35,863 nt of DNA, taken from NCBI GenBank assembly GCA_905192745.1, contig CAJJLZ010000024.1, positions 1 through 35,863 of the forward strand, read 5' to 3'. A program made the translations under genes and the position numbers. This DNA comes from an uncultured Oscillospiraceae bacterium (GTDB lineage: Bacteria; Bacillota; Clostridia; Oscillospirales; Acutalibacteraceae). The notes under the pieces were generated by a model, which saw only the letters and a list, made by a program, of their open reading frames with translations, was not told where the DNA came from and ran no database searches. Shown here piece by piece: positions 6,573 through 14,923 of this stretch. Numbering within the stretch: position 1 is the first letter of the stretch; each line of letters starts with the position of its first letter.

Positions 6573-8024
6573 ATGCCGATTATAGGAATCGTTTTGCTCT
6601 GCCTGCTGGGGCTGCTCATCCTTTTACTGCTGATCGCCTGTGTCCACGCGGTTTTGATCGGGAGAAAACCCGCGCCGTCCGCGGCTCCGGCGGAAGCGCA
6701 GACGGCGGAGAGGACGGAGGTCTACGCCGGCGCGCTTTCCCGCCTGATCCAGTGCGAGACGGTGAATGCCCGCGGCTCGGATTCCTCGGCGAAATTCGCC
6801 CGGATGCGGGAAACGCTCGCGGAGCTGTTCCCCCGCGTTCATGCGGAATTGGAGCAAACCCTCGTCGGGGACGCACTGCTGATGAAATGGAAGGGGAAGG
6901 ATTCTTCCCGCGGCGCGGTGGCGCTGCTCGCCCATTCGGACGTGGTGGAAGCAACCGGCGAGTGGAAGTATCCGCCCTTCGGCGGGGAGATCGCGGAGGG
7001 CTGTGTCTGGGGCCGGGGCGCGATGGACAACAAGGGGTCTCTCTGCGCCCTGTTTTCGGCGGTGGAGGAATTGCTGGGGGAGGGCTTCGTCCCGCCCTGC
7101 GACATATATATCGCCAGCTCCAACAACGAGGAGACCATGGGGAACGGCGCGCCGAATACGGTGGAAGTCCTGAAAAAACGGGGCGTGAAGCTTGACCTTG
7201 TGATCGACGAGGGGGGCGCGGTAATCAACGCGCCGATGCCCGGCCTGAGCGGGAATTTCGCCATGATTGGCGTTATGGAAAAAGGATACGCCGACGTGCG
7301 TTTTACGGCCCGGTCGAACGGCGGCCATTCCAGCACTCCGCCGAAAAATACGCCGCTGGTCCGGCTGGCCGCTTTCGTCCATGACGTGGAGAATCATTCC
7401 CCCTTCAAAAAGGCGTTTACCCCGCCGGTGCGGGCCATGTTCCGGGAACTGGCACCGTCGATGAGCTTCCCCTTCCGGCTGCTGTTCGGCAACCTGTGGC
7501 TCTTCGCTCCGCTGCTGAAGGCCGTGATGCCGATGGTGAGCGGGCAGGCCGGCGCTCTCCTGAAAACCACCTGCGCCTTTACCATGGCACAGGGGAGCGG
7601 CGCGCCCAACGTGATTCCGGAATCGGCCAGCGTAACCGCCAACCTGCGGTTTATGCTGCATCAGGCGCAGGACGCGTCGTTGGCCGCGCTGAAAAAGCGG
7701 GCGGAGAAGTACGATCTGGAGATGGAAGTGTTGTATTCCTCCGATTGCTCCCCGCTGACCGATATCGACAGCGAGCGGTTCCGTTTTGTCCGCCGCTGTG
7801 TGGAGGAAGTGTTCCCCGAGGCGCCGACCGCGCCTTATGTGATGCTCGGCGGGACCGATTCCCGGCATTATAACGCGGTCTGCCCCTGCGTGGTGCGGTT
7901 CGGGCCGACCGTCCTGACGCCGCAGCAGCTCGCTGCCATGCACGGACGGGATGAGAACCTCGGGGTGGAAGCCCTTGCCCGGGCGGTCGGGTTTTATCGC
8001 CGGGTGCTGACCGAATACCGGTAA
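6573..8024 (+). CDS. Membrane-anchored M20 family metallopeptidase
   Basis: 483 residues: an N-terminal membrane anchor (residues 3-30) and then a complete M20 catalytic domain of the carboxypeptidase/aminoacylase kind. Two-zinc motifs are visible: LLAHSDVV (His and Asp), GAMDNKG (bridging Asp), SNNEETMG (catalytic and metal Glu), IDEGGAV and, near the C-terminus, GGTDSRHY (metal His). The dimerisation/lid insert contains SNGGHSSTPP. M20 enzymes cut dipeptides, C-terminal residues or N-acyl amino acids; the substrate here is unknown. GGAGG lies six bases before the ATG, and the gene is 11 bp from the upstream membrane gene, pointing to one operon. A long terminator follows. Confidence 0.88.
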   Translation: MPIIGIVLLCLLGLLILLLLIACVHAVLIGRKPAPSAAPAEAQTAERTEVYAGALSRLIQCETVNARGSDSSAKFARMRETLAELFPRVHAELEQTLVGDALLMKWKGKDSSRGAVALLAHSDVVEATGEWKYPPFGGEIAEGCVWGRGAMDNKGSLCALFSAVEELLGEGFVPPCDIYIASSNNEETMGNGAPNTVEVLKKRGVKLDLVIDEGGAVINAPMPGLSGNFAMIGVMEKGYADVRFTARSNGGHSSTPPKNTPLVRLAAFVHDVENHSPFKKAFTPPVRAMFRELAPSMSFPFRLLFGNLWLFAPLLKAVMPMVSGQAGALLKTTCAFTMAQGSGAPNVIPESASVTANLRFMLHQAQDASLAALKKRAEKYDLEMEVLYSSDCSPLTDIDSERFRFVRRCVEEVFPEAPTAPYVMLGGTDSRHYNAVCPCVVRFGPTVLTPQQLAAMHGRDENLGVEALARAVGFYRRVLTEYR

Positions 8025-8053
8025 CCGGGGGACGGATTGTTTTCTATGTAAAT

Positions 8054-8098
8054 AAAGGGAGGGGATGCACACAAGCACCGTGTGCATCCCCTCCCTTT
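8054..8098. terminator. Bidirectional terminator between convergent genes
   Basis: A perfect 19-bp stem (arms begin AAAGGGAGGGGATGC and end GCATCCCCTCCCTTT) with a 7-nt loop and A/T tracts on both sides. It serves both the M20 operon and the converging DUF3048 gene. Confidence 0.85.
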
Positions 8099-8131
8099 AT
8101 GTTCTTTTTTATACAGCCGTCTAACCGGATC

Positions 8132-9253
8132 CTACTGCAGAATGGTCGCGCCCGCGTTCCCCTTGGTCACCAGACAGATATAGGTCTTGCCGGGATTCAC
8201 CGACAGAACGCCGCCGTCCTCTTCGGTGAAGGAAAGGCTGCCGGCGGTCCGTTTCCACTGGATGTTCCGGCTGGTCCCCTTGGTGAGGAAGACTCCGCTG
8301 CCCGCGTTCAGGCGGAAATTGATGTGCGCGTCATCCTCGTTATATTTTTCGTCGTACATAATGATAACATTGGCCGCGGTGAGCTGGGTGCCGTCCATCA
8401 TGACGTGGGGTTCCATGTTGTCCAGCTTGCCGTTCATTTTTTTATACAGTCCGGTTCCCTCGTCGTACAGGAAGCAGACCCGTTGCGCGCCGGAGAAGGA
8501 AAGCTGTACTTTGCTGCCCGGCCCGTTTCCGGCCTTGGGGGAATCGAAGGTAAAGGGCGAGGGATTGCCGGTGCTGGACGAGTAGCCCTTGGACTGAATA
8601 AAGGACTGGATTTTTTCTCCGCTGGAAACCAGACTGTGCTCCTGTCCCCGCTGGGACTTCAGCCCCTTATCCCGCCACCCGGCCTGCGCGGCGTTGGAGA
8701 GAAAATTCACATCGTCCAGTCCGAATTTCTGGATGTTGGCCAACCCCAGCGTGCTTCCGCCCGCGTGGCAGTAAACCGCGTCGAGAGATTGGGCCACCGT
8801 CACGAAGGGACTGCGGGCGCTGCGCAGCGGCCCGAGCATGGCCGGTATGCGGGAAGGTCCGGCGAACACCGCCATGATTCGGGTGATGCCGCCTTCGGTT
8901 TCCGCTTCCAGAAACAGGTCGGCTTTATCCAGCCCGTATTGCGGCCGGGCGGTGGAGCTGTTCTCCACCATCACGGCAACCGGCCGGGTGGAGGAACCGG
9001 GGGTGATATCGGCCACGCCGGTGAGGGGATTCCGGTTTGCCGCGGGCGATTCGGTCCCCGACGTGGCGGCGGAGATCGTGCCGCCGGTGCTTACCGTTGC
9101 GGAGGAACTGCCGCCGGACGAAGACTCCCCTCGGTCCAGCTTGTTTCCGCCGCAGGCCGCCAGCGTGAGCAGACAGGAGGCGCCGAGCAGAGCCGCCAGC
9201 GCCCGGACGGCGGAGTGCGTCAGGGGATGCGAGGAATACGCCGTATGTTTCAT
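8132..9253 (-). CDS. DUF3048 (YerB-like) lipoprotein
   Basis: 373 residues. The ATG is preferred over an upstream in-frame start because AAAGGAAGAG precedes it and a clean lipoprotein signal follows (basic N-terminus, hydrophobic core, lipobox LAAC with Cys34). A Ser-rich linker (about 42-60) leads into the DUF3048 N-terminal domain (NPLTG... RPVAVMVENSSTARPQYGL... LGPLRSARSPFV) and a C-terminal DUF3048 domain with YDEKYNEDDAHINFR. The protein should be lipid-anchored outside the membrane. Bacillus subtilis YerB belongs to this family; the biochemical role is not established. It stands alone with its own promoter and a convergent terminator. Confidence 0.85.
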   Translation of the reverse strand: MKHTAYSSHPLTHSAVRALAALLGASCLLTLAACGGNKLDRGESSSGGSSSATVSTGGTISAATSGTESPAANRNPLTGVADITPGSSTRPVAVMVENSSTARPQYGLDKADLFLEAETEGGITRIMAVFAGPSRIPAMLGPLRSARSPFVTVAQSLDAVYCHAGGSTLGLANIQKFGLDDVNFLSNAAQAGWRDKGLKSQRGQEHSLVSSGEKIQSFIQSKGYSSSTGNPSPFTFDSPKAGNGPGSKVQLSFSGAQRVCFLYDEGTGLYKKMNGKLDNMEPHVMMDGTQLTAANVIIMYDEKYNEDDAHINFRLNAGSGVFLTKGTSRNIQWKRTAGSLSFTEEDGGVLSVNPGKTYICLVTKGNAGATILQ

Positions 9254-9407
9254 GGAATATCTCTTCCTTTCAACAATAACAATGCAGAGAAGGCCGTCGC
9301 CGTGGCTTTTCGCCGGCAAAAAAGCCCTGCCGAAAGTCACGGTGGAACAAGACCGGCACAGGCCCTGCCCGGCAGGACGCTGCGGTGAATCCGGGTCTTC
9401 CGAGTTT

Positions 9408-9436
9408 ATTATAACGTATTTCGGTTTGGAATACAA
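9408..9436 (-). promoter_or_regulatory. Promoter of the DUF3048 gene
   Basis: TTGTAT, 17-bp spacer, TATAAT on the minus strand. It gives a leader of about 145 nt in which I see no known regulatory element. Confidence 0.55.
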
Positions 9437-9569
9437 TCCGCCGCCAAAAGAAGGAAAAATTCGAGTTTAAATTACATAATTCTATAATAAAAACCATTTT
9501 TTATATGTGTATCATACAACTTATGAAACCGGCGATACCAAAACCCAAAGCTGGGACGACCTCCCTGTC

Positions 9570-9597
9570 TTGACGGGGCAGGGGCCGATGCTATAAT
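9570..9597 (+). promoter_or_regulatory. Promoter of the secreted glycosidase-like gene
   Basis: TTGACG, 16-bp spacer, TATAAT. The start near 9604 leaves a 158-nt leader before the TTG start codon. Confidence 0.6.
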
Positions 9598-9606
9598 CGA
9601 ATTGCA

Positions 9607-9662
9607 GAGTCCCCAGAGTTCCCATGGATGATTTGGTTCGCCGGGGGTGGGGATTCCTCTGG
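9607..9662 (+). promoter_or_regulatory. Structured leader with two mutually exclusive stems
   Basis: GAGTCCCC (9607-9614) can pair with GGGGATTC (9649-9656), while CCAGAG (9613-9618) can pair with CTCTGG (9657-9662). The two stems share bases and cannot form in full together. No T-run follows closely and no known riboswitch family is recognised. Confidence 0.35.
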
Positions 9663-9761
9663 AAAACCAAAATCGGAAGAGCGCTGGAAATTCTGTTGAA
9701 GGAGTCTGAGAAAACCGCAGAACGCAGAACCACAATTTTATAGGGTCGGGAGGTATTCGTT

Positions 9762-11399
9762 TTGAAAGGAAAGCTCCGTTGTTATCTGGCAACCGCTCTC
9801 GCTGCTGCTCTCATGTTCTCCGCCGTTCCCTCCGGGTTCGCTATGGCCGAGGAAACGAATTCAACCAGCACTTTCATCGATGACTGCACCTCGCTGAACA
9901 AGACCGCTTCACACTCGAACAACCTGCAGGTGTTCTCCAATCATCCGGAATCCGGACTGTCGGTCATCAGTAAAACCGACCACGAGGAAGGCTGGGTGCG
10001 GTACGCCCCGCAGGGGATGATCGCCACCGCTCTGGAACTGAAATTTCAGGCGGCGACCGGCTTCTTCAGCCTGACCGGCAGCGTGCGGGTTGAAGTGAAA
10101 ACCGCCGATAACGGCAGCTATACGGCGGTGACGCTGACCCAGACCGGTTCCCAGACGCTGAATGCCACCTTCCAGCAGATCACGGCGACCGCCGCTTTGC
10201 CGGCCAATGTCGTGGATGTGCGGATCACCCTGATCGGAATCAACTGGACGGTGATGCTGGATCAGGCAACGCTTACGCTGGGGGTAAATTCCCGCGTCGC
10301 TTTTTATCAGAACCTGATTCAGCAGGAATCGGCGTGGCTCCTTACTCTTCAGCTGGAAAACGGCGCGATTGGTATGACCAACGACACCTCTCTGCGGAAA
10401 ATCAATCCCTATTTCGCGGAGATCACCTGTCTGGCCCTTCTGGACAGCGGCAGCGTCTATGCTCCACAGGTGAAGAATTATATGGACTGGCATTTCGCCC
10501 ATCTGAACACGGCGGCGACCGACCGCAGCGGGGTGGACGGGACGATCTACGATTATCTCATCACCGCCGGCGCAAACAATACGGTGGTGTCGGAAACGGT
10601 TTCAACCGACAGTCAGGGCGTGAAGCAATACGATTCCACCGACTCCTATGCCGCGCTGTTTCTTTCGGTACTGTGGCGGTATTATGAGGAAACGGGGAAC
10701 GCTTCGTACCTGACGTCTCACGCGTCCGATATCGGGCGGATCGTGGGGGTAATTTTCGCCACCATGTACAATGGCCTGACACAGGCGACGCCGGATCATA
10801 ATGTGCAGTATCTGATGGATAACGCCGAGGTGTACGAGGGGCTGGGCAGCGCGGCGAAAATCTATGAGCAGGTGCTGATTCCTTTCTACGCGGCGGGAAC
10901 CAATGAACGCACCGCCGCGGAAGCCAAGCTCAGCCAGATTACAAGCGGCCGCAGCCAGATCGCCTCCAAGGTGGAATCCGTGCTGTGGAAGGAATCCGGC
11001 GGGTATTATGTCAGCTCCTGCACCTATTCGCTTTTCCCCGCGGCCTTCAGTTGGAGTCAGTTCTATCCCAGCGCGACCTGCCAGGCGTTTGCGATCACCT
11101 GCGGGCTGATTCCGGCGGACGGTGAACGGGCCAAACGGATATGGAACAATTTCAATTCCTACTGGTCCACCGGGCAGAGCGACCACAGCTGGGAGTCTCT
11201 CGACATTCCGGATACCTTCTATTGGGGCGTACTGCCCTATGCGGCGGCGCTGGTAGGCGATGTGGGCCGGGTGAATATGTATATGAACGCCTATGCTGCG
11301 GGGCCGGGCGCCACCCATGCGTATCCGTTGTATAACGCCGACTGTGCGCAGGCGGTGCGGGCGGCGCATGTAATGCTGGCGTATTACAACGCGGCCTAG
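9762..11399 (+). CDS. Secreted six-hairpin glycosidase-like protein
   Basis: 545 residues starting at TTG, with GGGAGG eight bases upstream. A classic signal peptide (basic MKGKLR, hydrophobic core, likely cleavage after FAMA near residue 29) marks it as exported. Residues about 35-165 look like a beta-sandwich (alternating strands such as GSVRVEVKTADNGSYTAVTLTQ). The rest is helical with repeated aromatic and Trp-rich segments (YAALFLSVLWRYYEETG, WESLDIPDTFYWGVLPYAAAL), consistent with an (alpha/alpha)6 barrel of the six-hairpin glycosidase superfamily. I cannot assign a GH family or catalytic residues. It has its own promoter, a structured leader and a strong terminator. Confidence 0.55.
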   Translation: MKGKLRCYLATALAAALMFSAVPSGFAMAEETNSTSTFIDDCTSLNKTASHSNNLQVFSNHPESGLSVISKTDHEEGWVRYAPQGMIATALELKFQAATGFFSLTGSVRVEVKTADNGSYTAVTLTQTGSQTLNATFQQITATAALPANVVDVRITLIGINWTVMLDQATLTLGVNSRVAFYQNLIQQESAWLLTLQLENGAIGMTNDTSLRKINPYFAEITCLALLDSGSVYAPQVKNYMDWHFAHLNTAATDRSGVDGTIYDYLITAGANNTVVSETVSTDSQGVKQYDSTDSYAALFLSVLWRYYEETGNASYLTSHASDIGRIVGVIFATMYNGLTQATPDHNVQYLMDNAEVYEGLGSAAKIYEQVLIPFYAAGTNERTAAEAKLSQITSGRSQIASKVESVLWKESGGYYVSSCTYSLFPAAFSWSQFYPSATCQAFAITCGLIPADGERAKRIWNNFNSYWSTGQSDHSWESLDIPDTFYWGVLPYAAALVGDVGRVNMYMNAYAAGPGATHAYPLYNADCAQAVRAAHVMLAYYNAA

Positions 11400-11412
11400 C
11401 TGACACCCTTTT

Positions 11413-11456
11413 AAACGCCGGGGCGGGTCATGTCCGTGACCCGCCCCGGCGTTTTT
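11413..11456 (+). terminator. Terminator after the secreted protein gene
   Basis: A perfect 18-bp stem (AAACGCCGGGGCGGGTCA and its complement) with loop TGTCCG and a T-tract. Confidence 0.9.
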
Positions 11457-11500
11457 GCGGGGGAGTCCGCTTTTTCTCACCCAAACCGGCGCGAAGGCCC

Positions 11501-11529
11501 TTGACATTTGCGGGCGGGCGCGGTAATAT
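11501..11529 (+). promoter_or_regulatory. Promoter of the FMN riboswitch-ribU transcript
   Basis: Perfect TTGACA, 17-bp spacer, TAATAT; the start near 11536 lies about 40 nt before the aptamer. Confidence 0.7.
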
Positions 11530-11576
11530 GAAAAACATCCAAGCGGTATTTTCCGCCGGATAAAACAGAACAGGTT

Positions 11577-11732
11577 GTCTTCGGGGCGGGGTGCGATTCC
11601 CCACCGGCGGTAAGGGAGAAAAAACTCCCGCAGCCCGCGAACCCGGCGTTTTGCAAGCGCCGGGCCGATTTGGTGAGATTCCAAAGCCGACGGTATTCCG
11701 CAGCAATGCGGTCAGTCCGGATGAAAGAAGAC
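11577..11732 (+). promoter_or_regulatory. FMN riboswitch aptamer (RFN element)
   Basis: All hallmark blocks are present in order: TTCGGGGCGGGGTGC, GATTCCCCACCGGCGGT, AGCCCGCGA, GCCGATTTGGTGAGATTCC, GCCGACGGTA and AGTCCGGATGAAAGAAG. Closing stem P1 is GTCTTC / GAAGAC. The riboswitch binds FMN and controls the riboflavin transporter gene that follows. Confidence 0.96.
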
Positions 11733-11757
11733 GTGCGCAGCAATGCGTATGTTTCGT

Positions 11758-11800
11758 CCCATAGCGGGGCGGCGTTTGGCCGTCCGCTATGGGATTTTTT
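11758..11800 (+). terminator. Terminator of the FMN riboswitch
   Basis: CCCATAGCGG / CCGCTATGGG stem followed by A and six T. It lies 26 nt after the aptamer and 36 nt before ribU, so FMN binding most likely stops transcription here. Confidence 0.85.
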
Positions 11801-11835
11801 GCGCCGCGAAACACCGGGAAAGAGGATGGTTTTCC

Positions 11836-12393
11836 ATGAAAAAACTCCATGTCGTCGCACTTGCCCAGATGGGGATGCTGGCCGCCGTTGCGGTGGTTTT
11901 GGTGGTGCTGGTGCATTTCCCCATTATCCCCGCCGTCAGCTTTATCGAGTACGATATGGCGGATGTGCCGGTGCTGATCGGAACCCTGCTGTACGGCACT
12001 CTGCCGGGGTTGCTGATTCTGCTGGTCGTTTCTCTGGTGCAGGCGTTTGCGCTGGGAGTCAACGGTTGGGTTGGTTTTGTTATGCATTTTGTGGCCTCCG
12101 GCGCTATGGTGGTATTAGTGGGGGAGATTTACCGCCGCAAGCCCAGTCTTCCCCGGATGGCGGTGGGAATGGTTCTGGGTTCCCTGACCATGACGCTGGT
12201 GATGATTCCCATGAACCTGATTTTCACCGTTCACGCCTTTGGCGTGCCTCACGATGTGGTGATGGCTCTGATGCTGCCGGGCATCATCCCCATGAACCTG
12301 ATTAAGTCGGTGGTGAACTGCGTTCTGGCCGGGGTTTTATTCAAAACGCTGAACCCCTTTTTGCAGAAAAACCGCTATCTTACACAGGGATAA
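11836..12393 (+). CDS. ribU: Riboflavin ECF transporter S component RibU
   Basis: A 185-residue membrane protein with about six hydrophobic segments. The S-component signature is visible: an N-terminal MGMLAAVAVVLVVLVHFPIIPAVSFIEYDMADVPVLIGTLLYG with the typical FxxYDxxDxP motif, and NGWVGFVMHF. RibU captures riboflavin and works with the shared EcfA/A'/T energising module, which is not in this window. The ATG follows GAAAGAGGATGG. The FMN riboswitch and terminator directly upstream independently support riboflavin as substrate. Confidence 0.92.
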   Translation: MKKLHVVALAQMGMLAAVAVVLVVLVHFPIIPAVSFIEYDMADVPVLIGTLLYGTLPGLLILLVVSLVQAFALGVNGWVGFVMHFVASGAMVVLVGEIYRRKPSLPRMAVGMVLGSLTMTLVMIPMNLIFTVHAFGVPHDVVMALMLPGIIPMNLIKSVVNCVLAGVLFKTLNPFLQKNRYLTQG

Positions 12394-12445
12394 ACAAGAG
12401 GGAACTTTGGCTTTTGGATAAGAGGGAGGAAATTTTCTGAAACGC

Positions 12446-12474
12446 TTGTCCTTTCCGAAAATCCATGATAAAAT
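12446..12474 (+). promoter_or_regulatory. Promoter of the SAM riboswitch-metK transcript
   Basis: TTGTCC, 17-bp spacer, TAAAAT, about 30 nt before the SAM aptamer. Confidence 0.55.
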
Positions 12475-12503
12475 AAAACCAGACCCTTACAATGGAATAG
12501 GTT

Positions 12504-12616
12504 CCTTATCAAGAGTGGCGGAGGGTACAGGCCCTGTGAAGCCCGGCAACCTGCTGATTCCCGCGCAAGCGGGGGCAAGGTGCCAAATCCTGCGGCCAAC
12601 CGGCCGGCAGATGAGG
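12504..12616 (+). promoter_or_regulatory. SAM-I riboswitch (S-box) aptamer
   Basis: Conserved S-box blocks: CTTATCAAGAGTGGCGGAGGG, GGCCCTGTGAAGCCCGGCAACC, AAGGTGCCAAATCC and GCAGATGAGG, with CCTTATC / GATGAGG closing P1. It controls metK, the gene that makes its own ligand. Confidence 0.97.
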
Positions 12617-12621
12617 TGGTG

Positions 12622-12652
12622 ACGCGCCGTGCTGCCGCACGGCGCGTTTTTT
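12622..12652 (+). terminator. Terminator of the SAM-I riboswitch
   Basis: ACGCGCCGTGC TGCC GCACGGCGCGT followed by TTTTTT, a few bases after P1: a standard transcriptional OFF switch when SAM is high. Confidence 0.92.
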
Positions 12653-12713
12653 GCGGGAAACGAACGCCGCGTCCCACCGGATGAACCAACTTGCCCGAAA
12701 GGAGAAACAATCG

Positions 12714-13898
12714 ATGGAAAAACGCTTTTTTACTTCCGAATCCGTGACCGAGGGGCACCCCGATAAGGTGTGCGACCAGATTTCGGACGCGGTGCTGGAT
12801 GCGATTCTTGCGCAGGATGAAAACGCGCACGTTGCCTGCGAAACCATTGCCACCACCGGCCTTGTTCTGGTGATGGGGGAGATTTCCACCTCCTGCTATG
12901 TGGATATTCCGAAAATTGCCCGGCAGGTGATCCGGGAGATCGGCTACGACAACGCGGAGCAGCGTTTCGACGGGGATACCTGCGCGGTGCTGACCGCGAT
13001 TGACGAGCAGTCCCCGGATATTGCCATGGGAGTGAACGAGGCGCTGGAAATCCGCGGGAACGAGGGCGCGGATCTGGACCGCATCGGCGCCGGCGATCAG
13101 GGGATGATGTTCGGATTCGCGTGCGACGAGACGCCCGAACGGATGCCGCTGCCGATCTCTCTGGCCCATAGGCTGGCCCGGCGGCTGGCCGAGGCGCGGA
13201 AAACCGGGGAGCTTTCCTATCTGCGCCCCGACGGAAAAACGCAGGTCACGGTGGAATACGACGGTCATACCCCGGTGCGGGTGGAGGCGGTGGTGGTCTC
13301 CACCCAGCACAGCGAGACGGTTTCCCTTGAAACCATCCGGCAGGATGTGATCGAGCGGGTGATCCGGCCGATCATCCCCGCCGGGCTGCTCGATGCGGAC
13401 ACCAAGATTTTTGTGAATCCCACCGGTCGTTTTGTGGTCGGCGGTCCGCAGGGGGACAGCGGCCTGACCGGACGGAAGATCATCGTGGATACCTACGGCG
13501 GCTATGCCCGGCACGGCGGCGGCGCGTTCTCCGGCAAGGACCCGACCAAGGTGGACCGTTCCGCGACCTATATGGCGCGGTACGCCGCCAAAAACGTGGT
13601 TGCGGCCGGGCTGGCTAAGCGGTGTGAGGTTCAGCTTGCCTATGCGATCGGGGTGGCGCATCCCGTGTCGGTGCTGGTGGACACCAGCGGTACCGGCGTG
13701 GTACCGGATGACAAACTGGCGGAGGCGTTGTCGGCGGTCTTTGATTTCCGCCCCGCCGCGATCATCCGGCAGCTCGACCTGCGCCGCCCGATCTACCGTC
13801 CGTTGGCCGCCTATGGGCACATCGGGCGGGAGGATCTCGGCGTGGCATGGGAAAAGACCGATAAAGCGGCGGAACTGAAGGCCTATCTGGAGCGGTAA
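12714..13898 (+). CDS. metK: S-adenosylmethionine synthetase
   Basis: A 394-residue, full-length MetK that makes SAM from ATP and methionine. Signature segments: FTSESVTEGHPDKVCDQISDA (ATP-binding His), GAGDQGMMFGFACDETPE, the phosphate-binding GGGAFSGKDPTKVDRSA and the C-terminal YGHIGRED. The ATG follows AAAGGAG at a normal distance; upstream in-frame codons lie in the riboswitch terminator. Monocistronic: SAM-I riboswitch in front, strong terminator behind. Confidence 0.98.
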   Translation: MEKRFFTSESVTEGHPDKVCDQISDAVLDAILAQDENAHVACETIATTGLVLVMGEISTSCYVDIPKIARQVIREIGYDNAEQRFDGDTCAVLTAIDEQSPDIAMGVNEALEIRGNEGADLDRIGAGDQGMMFGFACDETPERMPLPISLAHRLARRLAEARKTGELSYLRPDGKTQVTVEYDGHTPVRVEAVVVSTQHSETVSLETIRQDVIERVIRPIIPAGLLDADTKIFVNPTGRFVVGGPQGDSGLTGRKIIVDTYGGYARHGGGAFSGKDPTKVDRSATYMARYAAKNVVAAGLAKRCEVQLAYAIGVAHPVSVLVDTSGTGVVPDDKLAEALSAVFDFRPAAIIRQLDLRRPIYRPLAAYGHIGREDLGVAWEKTDKAAELKAYLER

Positions 13899-13927
13899 TC
13901 GCCGGATCCGAAAGGAATTATACACGG

Positions 13928-13966
13928 AAAAAGGGAGGCAAATGCGTTAGCATTTGCCTCCCTTTT
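13928..13966. terminator. Bidirectional terminator after metK
   Basis: A perfect stem (AAAAGGGAGGCAAATGC and its complement) with loop GTTA and T/A tracts on both strands. It serves metK and the converging DUF4130 gene. Confidence 0.9.
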
Positions 13967-13984
13967 CAGCGTATTGAATAAGGT

Positions 13985-14923
13985 TCAGCAAGAGCCGGGC
14001 CTTTTTTGACAGGCCGCATCGATCCGTGGCGTCGGAGGAGGCTCTGTCTCCGGCAGAACCGGCGGCGGAGTGACTACGCCGGCCTCCACGGAGGCGCGGC
14101 TGACGTCGGTGGGGAGCAGCGTGGGCGGAGCGGTATCCAGTGATGCCATCTCCACCATGTTTTTCCAGAACCGTTGGGGCATGTGCTGGCGGCGGAGGCG
14201 GGGGTTGATCCGCTCTTTGATCGCCACCGCGTCGTAAAAGCGTTTCCAGAGTTGCTGGAAACGCTTTTCATCCTCCGCGCAGTCGGGCAGAGTGAAATTT
14301 TCGATGGCGGTGAGATACCACTCTCTGGTGTCGTAAATTCCGGCGATCTGCCGGTTCACGTCATGAATCAGGAAAGGCATGGTGCGGTACCGGTCGGCGA
14401 AATCCGGCATCAGCAGGGCCACCACGTCGTTGTCCGGCGTGATGCGGGCATAATATACCCCGTTGTCCATCCGGGCGAAGCGGATAAACTGCAGGAGAAA
14501 ACGGGCCTCCTTGGGGGCGAGACCGGAGAGTTTGTCCAGCGCCATCACCCGGGGATCGGTGATCCGCAGCCGGATGGCGGAGCCGATCCGCATCCCCAGC
14601 CGGACATATTGATAAATTACGTTTCCCTTATCCGGCTCGCAGGAGAGAAACGCGTTCCAGATCTGCCCGTATCCGTCCGGGCCGATTTTCTTCCGGATGC
14701 CGGCGACGACCCGCTCCGCCTTGGCGGGATCGGTCTCTACCGCCGTATACCGGGTTCCGAGCCGCTGCTGATGCTGCTGCCCCACCACCGCGGCGGGCGC
14801 GGGCTTATAGGCGTAGGAATCGAAAATCGCCGTCAGCAACCCCTCTAGGGTATCGTCGTATTGCAGGATTACCTCATCCGTCTCTTCCGGCCGGTCGGTG
14901 ATTACATAGCCGGGATTGACCAC
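13985..14923 (-). CDS. DUF4130 / TIGR03915-type probable DNA metabolism protein
   Basis: 312 residues from a GTG start that has AAAGGAGG nine bases upstream. The core (residues about 10-250: ILQYDDTLEGLLTAIFDSY, GPDGYGQIWNAFLSCEPDKGNVIYQYVRLG, LSGLAPKEARFLLQFIRF, NGVYYARITPDNDVV) matches the family that occurs next to the radical SAM DNA-repair-like protein and is sometimes fused to a uracil-DNA glycosylase domain. No glycosylase domain is present; instead the last 50 residues are Pro-rich and probably disordered. The start overlaps the end of the radical SAM gene by 22 bp, so the two are translated together. The biochemical role is unknown. Confidence 0.85.
   Translation of the reverse strand: MVNPGYVITDRPEETDEVILQYDDTLEGLLTAIFDSYAYKPAPAAVVGQQHQQRLGTRYTAVETDPAKAERVVAGIRKKIGPDGYGQIWNAFLSCEPDKGNVIYQYVRLGMRIGSAIRLRITDPRVMALDKLSGLAPKEARFLLQFIRFARMDNGVYYARITPDNDVVALLMPDFADRYRTMPFLIHDVNRQIAGIYDTREWYLTAIENFTLPDCAEDEKRFQQLWKRFYDAVAIKERINPRLRRQHMPQRFWKNMVEMASLDTAPPTLLPTDVSRASVEAGVVTPPPVLPETEPPPTPRIDAACQKRPGSC

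Noticed and set aside
6624..8087. 487-codon minus-strand frame opposite the M20 peptidase
   Set aside because: Antisense shadow with low-complexity composition, running into the shared terminator.
8099..9388. 429-codon plus-strand frame opposite the DUF3048 gene
   Set aside because: Antisense of a clear lipoprotein gene; starts inside the terminator.
9533..9662. Known riboswitch (c-di-GMP, c-di-AMP, fluoride) before the secreted protein gene
   Set aside because: Fragments such as GGTTCGCC recall other classes, but none of the conserved cores is complete.
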